43,430 bases of DNA from Hyphomicrobiales bacterium (GTDB lineage Bacteria; Pseudomonadota; Alphaproteobacteria; Rhizobiales; Rhizobiaceae). Position 1 is the stretch's first letter; each line of letters begins with the position of its first letter. Below are positions 34,183-43,430 of this stretch, piece by piece. The position numbers were made by a program, and so were the translations under genes. The stretch is taken from positions 1-43,430 of the forward strand of contig UCFC01000006.1 of assembly GCA_900471515.1 (NCBI GenBank), in the 5' to 3' direction. Under the pieces are notes generated by a model. It saw only the letters and a list, made by a program, of their open reading frames with translations, had not been told where the DNA came from and searched no databases.

Positions 34183-35580
34183 ATGACCAGCGCCGTCAGC
34201 CTCGCGACGCCCGCCGCCGGCGCGTCGCCGAACCCGCATGGCGTCACCTTCGGCGAGGCCTTTCGCGTCTGGCTGCGGGTCGCGGCCCTCAGTTTCGGCG
34301 GGCCGGCCGGGCAGATCGCCGTCATGCACCGCATCGTCGTCGACGAGCGGAAGTGGATCGGCGAGCAGCGTTTCCTGCACGCGCTGAACTATTGCATGCT
34401 GCTTCCGGGACCGGAGGCGCAGCAGCTTGCCATCTATATCGGCTGGCTGATGCACCGGACCGCCGGCGGCTTGGTGGCCGGCATCCTGTTCGTGCTTCCG
34501 GGCTTTCTGTCCATCCTGGCGCTCAGCTACCTCTACGTGAGCCTCGGCAGCGTCGCTGCCGTCGAGGGGCTGTTCTTCGGGTTGAAGGCGGCCGTCCTTG
34601 CCGTCGTCGTCCAGGCGGTCGTCAGGGTCGGCGGCCGCGCATTGAGGAACAGGGCGATGATTGCAATCGCTGCGGCCGCTTTCCTCGCGATCTTCGTCCT
34701 GCACGTGCCTTTTCCCGTCATCATCCTGGCCGCCGCCGTCATCGGGTTCGTCGGGTCCATGTCGGGCTCGCGCCTGTTTCAGGGCGGTGGCGGGCACAAG
34801 GCGGGCGGCGGCGCGGTCCTGGCCGACGCCGAGGCGCTGCTCGGCGAAGAGATACCGCCGCATGCGCGGCCGAACCTTGGCTGGTCGTTGCGGATATCGG
34901 CGGTTCTCGTGGCGCTCTGGCTGCTGCCGCTGCTGCTGCTTTATCTCTTCCTCGGCCCCGGAGATATCTTCACGCAGATCGGCGTATTCTTCAGCAAGAT
35001 GGCTCTGGTGACGTTCGGCGGCGCCTATGCTGTGCTCGCCTATGTCGCGCAGGAGGCCGTCCAGCATTTCGGATGGCTGAAACCCACCGAGATGCTCGAC
35101 GGTCTGGGCATGGCGGAAACGACGCCCGGCCCGCTGATCATGGTTCTGCAGTTCGTCGGTTTCATGGGCGCCTATCGCGATCCCGGCAACCTGAACCCGC
35201 TGACGGCGGCGACATGCGCGGCCGTGCTGACGACCTGGGTGACGTTCGTTCCGTGTTTCCTCTGGATCTTCCTCGGCGCGCCCTTCATCGAGAGACTGCG
35301 CGGCAATGCGGCGCTGGCGGGCGCAATGTCGGCCATCACGGCGGCGGTGGTCGGCGTCATCCTCAACCTTGCGATCTGGTTCGGCCTGCACTTCCTGTTC
35401 CGCAGCGCCGAGGTTCGAAAGATCGGCCCCTTGTCGATCGAGCTGCCCGTCTGGACCTCGCTGTCGCTTCCGTCGCTGCTGCTCAGCCTTGCGGCCGCGA
35501 TCGCGATCTTCCGCTTCAGGCTGGCGGTCATTCCCGTGCTCGTGGGCTGCGCGGTCGCCGGCATGGCCTGGCCGGCGTGA
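34183..35580 (+). CDS. chrA: ChrA chromate efflux transporter
   Basis: 465 aa, the long bidomain CHR family. Each half has the CHR signature: FRVWLRVAALSFGGPAGQIA with the downstream GPEAQQLAIYIGW in half 1, and FFSKMALVTFGGAYAVLAYV with AETTPGPLIMVLQFVGF in half 2. About ten membrane helices. It exports chromate using proton motive force. GGGAGG precedes the ATG at 34183. Its 3' end overlaps the antisense small lipoprotein candidate by 53 bases. Confidence 0.95.
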   Translation: MTSAVSLATPAAGASPNPHGVTFGEAFRVWLRVAALSFGGPAGQIAVMHRIVVDERKWIGEQRFLHALNYCMLLPGPEAQQLAIYIGWLMHRTAGGLVAGILFVLPGFLSILALSYLYVSLGSVAAVEGLFFGLKAAVLAVVVQAVVRVGGRALRNRAMIAIAAAAFLAIFVLHVPFPVIILAAAVIGFVGSMSGSRLFQGGGGHKAGGGAVLADAEALLGEEIPPHARPNLGWSLRISAVLVALWLLPLLLLYLFLGPGDIFTQIGVFFSKMALVTFGGAYAVLAYVAQEAVQHFGWLKPTEMLDGLGMAETTPGPLIMVLQFVGFMGAYRDPGNLNPLTAATCAAVLTTWVTFVPCFLWIFLGAPFIERLRGNAALAGAMSAITAAVVGVILNLAIWFGLHFLFRSAEVRKIGPLSIELPVWTSLSLPSLLLSLAAAIAIFRFRLAVIPVLVGCAVAGMAWPA

Positions 35581-35815
35581 GAGCCGCGTCATCGGAAAAT
35601 CCGACGGCGCCGACGGCTTCGGGGCGAAGCGGCAGAAACATGTCGAACCAGTTTCCGTCGCTGCCCCATCGGACATGGCCCGTCGTTTCGAGTGCTTCGG
35701 GCAGGGCCTTCGTGTATAAGGAAGCGGCCTCGCCGGGCATGCAGGCGGCAAGCGGCAACGTGAGCGCGGCAAGCACGGCCGGCCGCAATCTCGGGGGCTT
35801 TTTGGCTTTGGTCAT
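35528..35815 (-). CDS. Small lipoprotein candidate, 95 aa
   Basis: From the ATG at 35815 the product starts MTKAKKPPRLRPAVLAALTL and continues PLAACMPGE: a basic n-region, hydrophobic core and a canonical lipobox LAAC. The mature part (EAASLYTKALPEALETTGHV, then NWFDMFLPLRPEAVGAVGFS) is followed by an Arg/Pro-rich tail antisense to chrA. No strong ribosome site is seen. The lipobox is good evidence, while the 53-base overlap with chrA and the odd tail reduce confidence; the true end might be affected by a frameshift. No function is known. Confidence 0.5.
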   Translation of the reverse strand: MTKAKKPPRLRPAVLAALTLPLAACMPGEAASLYTKALPEALETTGHVRWGSDGNWFDMFLPLRPEAVGAVGFSDDAALTPARPCRRPRSPRARE

Positions 35816-35912
35816 GGATGGAGCGCGGCCTGCCTGAAAACTGTGCCGGACAATCGCACAGGCGCCGTTCGGCGGCAACGACCGGGCCTGCAAGCGACAG
35901 GGAGACTTGCCG

Positions 35913-36896
35913 ATGCCGTCAGAGACATCCGTGATCGAATGGCTGCTCGCCTCCGATCCCGCCATCCGCTGGCAGGTGCTGCGCGATCTCCTCGACGCGC
36001 CGGAGCCGGTCTGGGCCGCCGAGCGGCAGAAGGTCGAGACGGAAGGATGGGGCGCGCGGCTGCTCTCCTTCCAGGATGCGGACGGGCAGTGGGCGGGCGG
36101 CTCTTTCCTGCCCGCCGGTTTCACGCGCGAGGAATGGCAGGCGAGCGGCCAGCCCTGGACGGCGACGAATTTCTCGCTGACGCAGCTGCGCGAATTCGGC
36201 CTCGATCCGCGTTCGCAACGGGCAAGGCGGACCGTCGCGCTCATCGGCGCCAATTGCCGCTGGGACGAGGGCGGCCAGCCCTTCTGGCAAGGCGAGGTCG
36301 AGGAATGCATCAACGGCCGCACGGTCGCCGACGGCGCCTATTTCGGCGTCGACGTCTCGCCCATCGTGGAACGGTTGCTCGGCGAGCGCCAGGCCGACGG
36401 CGGCTGGAACTGCGAGCGGGCGAACGGCTCGCTGCGCTCCTCCTTCCATACGACGATCAACGTGCTGGAAGGGCTGCTGGAATACGAGCGGGCGACCGGC
36501 GGCACGGCGCAATCGCGCGCGGCGCGGCGCTCCGGCGAGGATTACCTGCTGGCGCGGCACCTGATGCGGCGGCTGAGTACCGGCGCCCCGGTCGACGAAA
36601 CATTCCTGCAATTCCTGCATCCGAACCGCTGGCGCTTCGACGTGCTGCGCGGGCTCGACTATTTCCGCGCTTCGGCGATGCTGACGGGCGCGGCACCCGA
36701 TCCGCGGCTTGGAGAGGCAATCGAATACCTCTGCTCGCGGCAGCGGGAGGACGGACGCTGGCCGCTCGACTGGCGCCAGTCGGGCCGCAGCTGGTTCGTC
36801 ATGGATGACGGCGAGGGCGAGCCCTCCCGCTGGGTGACGCTGCGGGCGCTGCGTGTGCTGAAATGGTGGCGCGCCCGGCCGGCTGCCGCAGGCTAA
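35913..36896 (+). CDS. Squalene-cyclase-like (alpha/alpha-toroid) protein
   Basis: 327 aa. Repeated helical segments with QW-like motifs, such as LLSFQDADGQWAGGSF, LLGERQADGGWNCERA and LCSRQREDGRWPLDW, place it in the prenyltransferase/squalene-cyclase toroid superfamily. It is only half the length of hopene cyclases and lacks an evident DxDD protonation motif, so it is unlikely to be a classical cyclase. GGGAGA precedes the ATG at 35913; a TTG two codons upstream is an alternative. No terpenoid genes are nearby. It is a conserved protein of unknown function. Confidence 0.8.
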   Translation: MPSETSVIEWLLASDPAIRWQVLRDLLDAPEPVWAAERQKVETEGWGARLLSFQDADGQWAGGSFLPAGFTREEWQASGQPWTATNFSLTQLREFGLDPRSQRARRTVALIGANCRWDEGGQPFWQGEVEECINGRTVADGAYFGVDVSPIVERLLGERQADGGWNCERANGSLRSSFHTTINVLEGLLEYERATGGTAQSRAARRSGEDYLLARHLMRRLSTGAPVDETFLQFLHPNRWRFDVLRGLDYFRASAMLTGAAPDPRLGEAIEYLCSRQREDGRWPLDWRQSGRSWFVMDDGEGEPSRWVTLRALRVLKWWRARPAAAG

Positions 36897-36994
36897 TGCC
36901 GTCCGCGAGGCCGCCTTTGCGTTGATATGCGTCAATGCCGCCGCCCGGCCGCGGCGGCAGTCTGGCCTCGTCGTAAAACGCAATGGGGGCGTAT

Positions 36995-37447
36995 ATGGAC
37001 GAGGCGATCAGGAAGAGGATTCTGGCGATACTGGACGGGCAGCGGCTCATGAGCGTGGCGACGCTGCGGCCGGACGGCTGGCCGCAGGCGACGACGGTCG
37101 GCTACGTCAATGACGGGCTGACGCTCTATTTTCTCTGCAGCCCCGACAGCCAGAAGGCCGCAAATATCGCGCGCGACAACAGGGTGTCGCTGACGATCAA
37201 CCCGGATGCCGACCAGCTGATGCAGATCACCGGCCTGTCGATGGCGGCCTTCGCGCGGAAAGTGGAAGATCCCGACGAGGCCGACCGGGTGCTGCGCATG
37301 ATGCCGGCAAAATACCCGGCGCAGCGGGACCTTGCGGTCGCCATGCCGACGCGCGACCAGATCAGCATCTTCCGCGTCGTGCCGAAGCTGATTTCGGTGC
37401 TCGATTATTCCAGGGGATTCGGCCACACCGATCTCGTCACGCCCTGA
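36995..37447 (+). CDS. Pyridoxamine 5'-phosphate oxidase-like flavin-binding protein
   Basis: 150 aa split-barrel protein of the PNPOx-like superfamily: ILAILDGQRLMSVATLRPDG at the N-terminus, WPQATTVGYVNDGLTLYFLC and SQKAANIARDNRVSLTI are typical of FMN- or F420/heme-binding members. The ATG at 36995 follows GGGGGC; an in-frame ATG at 36983 would add four residues. Its stop overlaps the convergent Rrf2 gene by 11 bases. The substrate is unknown. Confidence 0.85.
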   Translation: MDEAIRKRILAILDGQRLMSVATLRPDGWPQATTVGYVNDGLTLYFLCSPDSQKAANIARDNRVSLTINPDADQLMQITGLSMAAFARKVEDPDEADRVLRMMPAKYPAQRDLAVAMPTRDQISIFRVVPKLISVLDYSRGFGHTDLVTP

Positions 37448-37856
37448 CCATGGCGGCCTTGCCGATATCGGCGAGCGTCACCCTGGCGAATTCCCGCTCC
37501 AGGGTCTGTTCCGCGGTTTGAAAGGCCAGTTGCAGGCTGGCATTGGCGGCGCGCTCCACCGGGCAGGACGGGTGATCGTTGGAGAGCGGCGCGTCGAGCA
37601 GCGTTTCGCCCTGCAGGGCGCGCTGCACGTCGAGAATGGTGATCTCCTCGAGCGGCTTCGTCAGCGACCAGCCGCCGCCGCGCCCGCCCTCGGATTCGAC
37701 GATGCCGTGCTGGCGCAGCGAAGCCATGGTGCGGCGCACGACGACGGGATTGGTGTTGAGCATCTGGGCGATGCGCTCCGATGTCTCCCGGCCGCCGAGC
37801 AGGCCCATATGGACGAGGACATGGATCATCCGCGCCAGTCTTCCGTCTTGCCGCAT
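37437..37856 (-). CDS. Rrf2-family transcriptional regulator
   Basis: 139 aa. Winged helix with ETSERIAQMLNTNPVVVRRT and GRGGGWSLTKPLEEITILDV, the standard Rrf2 pattern. Only one cysteine (in HPSCPVERA) is present, so the three-Cys iron-sulfur site of IscR/NsrR/RirA is absent; it belongs with the YwnA-like or thiol-type Rrf2 proteins. It diverges from the epoxide-hydrolase-like gene, and a perfect dyad lies 19 bases before its start. Confidence 0.92.
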   Translation of the reverse strand: MRQDGRLARMIHVLVHMGLLGGRETSERIAQMLNTNPVVVRRTMASLRQHGIVESEGGRGGGWSLTKPLEEITILDVQRALQGETLLDAPLSNDHPSCPVERAANASLQLAFQTAEQTLEREFARVTLADIGKAAMVRA

Positions 37857-37874
37857 CCGTGCCTCCCGATAAAG

Positions 37875-37893
37875 CGTAACAAATGATGTTACG
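37875..37893. promoter_or_regulatory. Rrf2 operator candidate
   Basis: CGTAACA-AATGA-TGTTACG, perfect 7-bp arms with a 5-bp spacer, between the Rrf2 and hydrolase genes. A further CTGTAACG half-site-like sequence is at 37928-37935. Confidence 0.65.
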
Positions 37894-38014
37894 GTGTATT
37901 GACTTCCGCCTGCTGTGGTGCAAGTTTCTGTAACGCAAAAAGATACGGAATTAAAGATTCCATTTCGCCGGCCGCCGGTTCATCCGGCCGCCCGCATCGT
38001 TTCAGGAGGCCAGG

Positions 38015-38986
38015 ATGCAGCACCGCACGATCGAAACCGCAACGCTGAGGATGCGCATCCTCGAAGCCGGCGAGGGGCCGCTGGTGCTGCTCTGCCACGG
38101 ATTTCCCGAGACCTCGCATGCCTGGCGCCATCAGGTTCGGGCGCTGGCGGCGGCCGGCTTTCACGCCGTGGCGCCCGATATGCGCGGTTACGGCGGCACG
38201 GAAAGCCCCGAGGCGGCCGGCGCCTACACGCTCTTCGATCTCGTGGCCGACATGGTGGCGCTTGTCGATGCGCTCGGTGCGGAAAAGGCCTTTATCGCCG
38301 GCAGCGACTGGGGCGCGACGGTTGCCTGGCAGGCGGCGCTGATGCGTCCGGACAGGTTCGGCGGCGTCGTCGCCCTGGGCGTGCCGATGATGGGCCAGCC
38401 GCCCGTGCCGCCGACCACCATCTTTCCGGCGACCCCGGACCAGCTTTTCTATCTGCTTTATTTCCAGCAGCCGGGCGTGGCGGAAGCCGAATTCGAGCGC
38501 GACGCGGAGGTCACGCTGCGCAGGATCTATCACGCCGCAAGCGGCGAGGCGGGGCCGCGCCTGCCGGGAGACGGAACGCCGAACCCGTTCGCCATGGTGT
38601 CGCGCGCATCCGGCCTGCTTGCCGGCCTGCCGGAGGGCGGGACGCTTGCGGGCTGGCTGCCCCAGGCCGATCTCGATGCCTTCGTCGAAGCCTTCAGGGC
38701 ATCCGGCTTTGGCGGCGGGCTGAACTACTATCGCAATCTCGACCGGAACTGGGAATTGCAGAAGGCGCTTGCAGGGCTGAAGGTCGCCATTCCCGCGCTC
38801 TTCATGGCCGGCGAACGCGATACCGGCCTTGCCATGCCCGGAATGCGGGAGATCATCGATGCCATGCCGGGGCTTGTGAGCGATCTCAGGGCATTACGCT
38901 TCGTGCCCGGCGCGGGCCACTGGCTGGCGCAGGAGCGGCCGGAAATCGTCAGCGCCGCGATCGTCGATTTCCTGCGCGGCCTCTGA
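38015..38986 (+). CDS. Alpha/beta hydrolase, epoxide-hydrolase type
   Basis: 323 aa. Oxyanion-hole motif HGFPE (28-32), nucleophile Asp98 in GSDWGA, lid tyrosine region GGLNYYRNLDRNWE near 235-248, acid residue region GERDTG near 270 and catalytic His in GAGHWLAQE near 305. An aspartate nucleophile with HGFPE and lid Tyr indicates an epoxide hydrolase rather than an esterase. AGGAGG precedes the ATG. Divergent from the Rrf2 regulator, which is likely to control it. Substrate unknown. Confidence 0.9.
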   Translation: MQHRTIETATLRMRILEAGEGPLVLLCHGFPETSHAWRHQVRALAAAGFHAVAPDMRGYGGTESPEAAGAYTLFDLVADMVALVDALGAEKAFIAGSDWGATVAWQAALMRPDRFGGVVALGVPMMGQPPVPPTTIFPATPDQLFYLLYFQQPGVAEAEFERDAEVTLRRIYHAASGEAGPRLPGDGTPNPFAMVSRASGLLAGLPEGGTLAGWLPQADLDAFVEAFRASGFGGGLNYYRNLDRNWELQKALAGLKVAIPALFMAGERDTGLAMPGMREIIDAMPGLVSDLRALRFVPGAGHWLAQERPEIVSAAIVDFLRGL

Positions 38987-38991
38987 CGGGC

Positions 38992-39837
38992 TCAGTGCCC
39001 GCCTTCCAGCATCCGCTCCAGCGTGGCGATCAATTCCCGGCTGCCGTTGCGGTCGTCGGCGATCGTTTGGAAGAGGCCGGCCATGCCCTTGAAGATCAGG
39101 GCGGCCGGATCGTCCGCGCCCAGGAATTCGGCAATCTCTTCCATTTCCGCCACCCAGCGATAGGCCTTGGGAAACATGTCGGGAATGGAATGGCCGAGCC
39201 GCTTTAAGAGTTCGGCCTGGCTTTCGGCCAGCTCCACCTTCAGGGCCTCGCTGGCATCGTTGCGGGCGGCGGCCAGCAGCATGGCGCAGGAGAGGCCGAC
39301 GATGCCCTTGTTGATGCCGGCGTAACACATTTTCAGCGCCGAGGCGGCGCCGACAGGGCCTTTGACCGGGCGGACCTTCAGGCCGAAGCGGGAGAGCAGC
39401 TCCGGCTCGCCGGCCAGATCGCCGCTGAGGCAGACGACCGGGCCGGCCTTGCCCGGAACCGGCGGGCCGCCGATGATCGAGCCGTCGAGCACCTTGGCGC
39501 CTGTCGGCGCAAGGCCGGCGGCGAGCCTTTCCATGGTCTTCGGGCTGACGGCGTTGAGATCGATAAAGGCCGGCTTGCGCTTGCCGGCGCGCAGCACCGG
39601 GGCGACGCGTTCGGCCACGGCCAGCGCCTCGGCCGGCGGTACGATGGAAAGGACGATATCGGCCTCGCCGAAGGCCGGAAGCGGGACCGCTTCAAGCCCG
39701 GCGGCGCGGGCGCGCTCCAGCGTGGCGCTGCTGCGCCCTTCGAGAAAGGTGACGACCCTGGCTCCGGACTCGACGAGGCGGCGGCCGACGGCGCTGCCCA
39801 TGGCGCCGGCGCCGAACAATGCGATCGTGGTGGACAT
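38992..39837 (-). CDS. NAD(P)-dependent oxidoreductase, 6-phosphogluconate-dehydrogenase-like with DUF1932
   Basis: 281 aa. The N-terminal Rossmann domain begins MSTTIALFGAGAMGSAVGRR with the GxGxxG motif; the C-terminal helical part (KGPVGAASALKMCYAGINKG, then LAESQAELLKRLGHS) matches DUF1932, found in beta-hydroxyacid-dehydrogenase-like enzymes. The conserved Lys of this superfamily is in ALKMCYAG. AGAGG precedes the ATG at 39837. It lies 77 bases downstream of the AraC gene on the same strand and five bases from the convergent hydrolase stop. Confidence 0.88.
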   Translation of the reverse strand: MSTTIALFGAGAMGSAVGRRLVESGARVVTFLEGRSSATLERARAAGLEAVPLPAFGEADIVLSIVPPAEALAVAERVAPVLRAGKRKPAFIDLNAVSPKTMERLAAGLAPTGAKVLDGSIIGGPPVPGKAGPVVCLSGDLAGEPELLSRFGLKVRPVKGPVGAASALKMCYAGINKGIVGLSCAMLLAAARNDASEALKVELAESQAELLKRLGHSIPDMFPKAYRWVAEMEEIAEFLGADDPAALIFKGMAGLFQTIADDRNGSRELIATLERMLEGGH

Positions 39838-39914
39838 TGGCGGATGGACCTCTTTGGCGGGGGATGCGGGAAGACTAGGGCGGGATGGCGGATGCCGCAA
39901 GGCGGATGCGGCCT

Positions 39915-40874
39915 TCAGGCCTGGATTTCGAGCGCGGCAAGATCGTGGGGCGCAACGGCTGCCCTGGCGGCATCGCGGCAGGCCTTGGGCGAGGCGCCGG
40001 TCATGCGCTTGAACGCGTTGCTGAAAGCGCTCTCCGAACTGTAGCCGAGCGATCGGGCGATCATGGCGACGGGCGTCGTCTCCTGCGTCAGCGCCCGTTC
40101 GGCAAGGCGCATGCGCCATTGCGAAAGATAGGTCAGCGGCGCCACGCCGGATACGGTGCGGAAGTGAAAGGCGAAGGTGGTGCGCGACATGGCGCAGGCG
40201 CCGGCAAGCTCCTCCAGATGCCAGGAGCGCGCGGGATCGCCATGCATCAGCCGCAGCGCCGGCGAAAGCCTGGGGTCGCAGAGCGCCCGCAGCCAGCTGG
40301 CGGGCATGAGGCCGTTCGTCTTCAGATGCGCGCGCAGGACCTGGATGAAGAGAAGCTGGGCCAGCTGCGCGCAGGCGAGCTGCGCGCCCGGCTCGCCGCT
40401 CGCCTGCTCAAGCACGAGCTGATCGAGAAGCCAGCGGAAATTGCCGGCCTGCTGCGAGGCGGCCCGAATGTGGATCCACGGCGGCAGGACATCCGCCAGC
40501 AGGCGGCCGCTGACCGGATCGAGCAGCACATGGCCGCCGATATGGGCGAAATCGGCACCGTCGCCGAGCTGCGCCGTCGAGCGGCCGGCGCCGGAAAAGA
40601 TGCTCATCGCATCGACGGCGGCAAGGTCAGGCGCGCTCGACAGGACAAAGGCGCGCCGCGCCGCCAGCAGCCCGATATCTCCGGTTTCGAACCTCACCGG
40701 CCCCGGTTCCCCGTCGATGGCGGCCCAGCAGCTGCCTTTCACCACGGCGAAGAACTTGATCGTCTTCGGCACGGGAAAGCGGATCGCCCAATCGCCTCCG
40801 GCCGTGAAACCGCCGGTCAGGAGCGTTTCGGCCTTTGTGAATTTCAGGATGTCGGAAAAGGGATCGGCGCTCAT
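39915..40874 (-). CDS. AraC-family transcriptional regulator with cupin N-terminus
   Basis: 319 aa. N-terminal cupin_6-type sensor (LTGGFTAGGDWAIRFPVPKT; FETGDIGLLAARR) and C-terminal AraC double helix-turn-helix (LEELAGACAMSRTTFAFHFR; PVAMIARSLGYSSESAFSNA followed by FKRMTGASPKACR). The ATG at 40874 fits the usual family start (MSADPFSDIL); an in-frame ATG at 40913 is an alternative and neither has a strong ribosome site. Divergent from the second aldo/keto reductase, a very common pairing for this regulator type. Confidence 0.92.
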   Translation of the reverse strand: MSADPFSDILKFTKAETLLTGGFTAGGDWAIRFPVPKTIKFFAVVKGSCWAAIDGEPGPVRFETGDIGLLAARRAFVLSSAPDLAAVDAMSIFSGAGRSTAQLGDGADFAHIGGHVLLDPVSGRLLADVLPPWIHIRAASQQAGNFRWLLDQLVLEQASGEPGAQLACAQLAQLLFIQVLRAHLKTNGLMPASWLRALCDPRLSPALRLMHGDPARSWHLEELAGACAMSRTTFAFHFRTVSGVAPLTYLSQWRMRLAERALTQETTPVAMIARSLGYSSESAFSNAFKRMTGASPKACRDAARAAVAPHDLAALEIQA

Positions 40875-40985
40875 TCTCGTACTATCGCGCAACTCATCCG
40901 CACTCTCAAGCATTCATAATCCGGATTGGCCGCCTTACGTTTGCCGCTGCCGCCAGACCGGCGGTTACGTTCAGAGAGAAGCGGG

Positions 40986-41975
<990 letters not shown>

Positions 41976-42059
41976 TTGCCCAGGCTGGGCCTGGCGCGTG
42001 TGTTTGCCCCTCTGTTTCAGCGCTTCCGCCAAGGGCGCCGGAAAGACGCGAGGGTGGCG

Positions 42060-42205
42060 CCAACCTCCCTCATTCCTGTGCCTGTCACAGGAATCCAGTC
42101 TGCTCAAGTCCTTGAGCAGGAAAGACTTTTTTGTTTCCCTCTCGTGGGAGAGTCATTCACCGCGCAGACGCGCGGTGGCTGGATTCCTGTGACAAGCACA
42201 GGAAT
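42060..42205. repeat. Rhizobial palindromic repeat, copy 2 (interrupted by the IS)
   Basis: An inverted unit at 42060-42098 (CCAACCTCCCTCATTCCTGT, then GCCTGTCACAGGAATCCAG), a hairpin at 42100-42119, another at 42159-42176 (ACCGCGC-AGAC-GCGCGGT), and a direct unit from 42179 (CTGGATTCCTGTGACAAGCA, CAGGAAT). The direct unit breaks off at 42205; its expected continuation TGAGGGAGGTTGG appears only at 43403-43415, beyond the IS110 element. Confidence 0.8.
42100..42132 (+). terminator. Terminator-like hairpin inside the repeat
   Basis: Perfect stem CTGCTCAAG / CTTGAGCAG with a 2-base loop (42100-42119), then GAAAGACTTTTTT. It could end transcripts from the aldo/keto reductase gene. Confidence 0.6.
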
Positions 42206-43386
<1,181 letters not shown>

Positions 43387-43430
43387 GCTTTAACTGACTT
43401 GGTGAGGGAGGTTGGGGTGGGCCTCCCGGC

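Overview
The window comes from the chromosome or a large replicon of an alphaproteobacterium, most likely a member of the Rhizobiaceae. The inference rests on a coxMNOP-type alternative oxidase operon, a PhoU-like/pit phosphate pair with a PHO box, a short rhizobial flagellin, a dmeRF-type nickel/cobalt module, a palindromic intergenic repeat of rhizobial style and high GC content. No rRNA, tRNA or CRISPR array was recognised. The window is bracketed by IS110-family sequences: a transposase 3' remnant at the left edge and a complete element at the right end, which sits inside a copy of the palindromic repeat.

Layout. 1-2.0 kb: IS110 remnant, repeat copy, then minus-strand genes (unknown 162-aa protein, membrane protein, acyl-CoA thioesterase). 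2.3-6.9 kb: chemotaxis receptor with a Cache domain, extensin-like lipoprotein/peptidase-like protein, orphan flagellin. 7.1-12.2 kb: soluble cytochrome c followed by an alternative heme-copper oxidase (subunits II, I, two III-like, IV-like), tightly packed. 12.3-12.9 kb: two small proteins behind a GGAAC-N16-CGTT promoter of the EcfG general-stress type. 12.9-13.4 kb: gene-free stretch with a minus-strand terminator. 13.4-19.5 kb: ABC exporter, DUF1254 protein, Nudix hydrolase, and the phosphate transporter pair with a PHO box between it and the Nudix gene.

18.6-26.5 kb is a redox/electrophile-detoxification district: a LysR regulator, MFS exporter, aldo/keto reductase, divergent zinc alcohol dehydrogenase, tandem carboxymuconolactone-decarboxylase-like protein, degenerate Nudix protein, glutathione S-transferase and a second LysR. 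A 17-bp inverted repeat holding a T-N11-A LysR box separates the reductase from the dehydrogenase, and its half-site recurs at the first LysR gene. 26.5-28.6 kb: orphan DnaB-like ATPase and a ParDE toxin-antitoxin operon lying between two 116-bp direct repeats that each contain the 3' end of a tetR gene, marking an inserted accessory segment.

28.6-35.6 kb: TetR/SDR divergent pair, then metal resistance: dmeF-dmeR-yqaA-rcnA-like for nickel/cobalt (a near-consensus promoter whose 17-bp spacer is a CsoR/RcnR-type operator) and chrBA for chromate. 35.6-42 kb: small lipoprotein candidate, orphan squalene-cyclase-like protein, flavin/PNPOx-like protein, Rrf2 regulator divergent from an epoxide-hydrolase-like enzyme across a perfect dyad, NAD-dependent reductase, AraC regulator divergent from a second aldo/keto reductase, then the repeat and the IS110 element. 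Overall this is an accessory, stress- and detoxification-oriented region built from small regulator-plus-enzyme modules.
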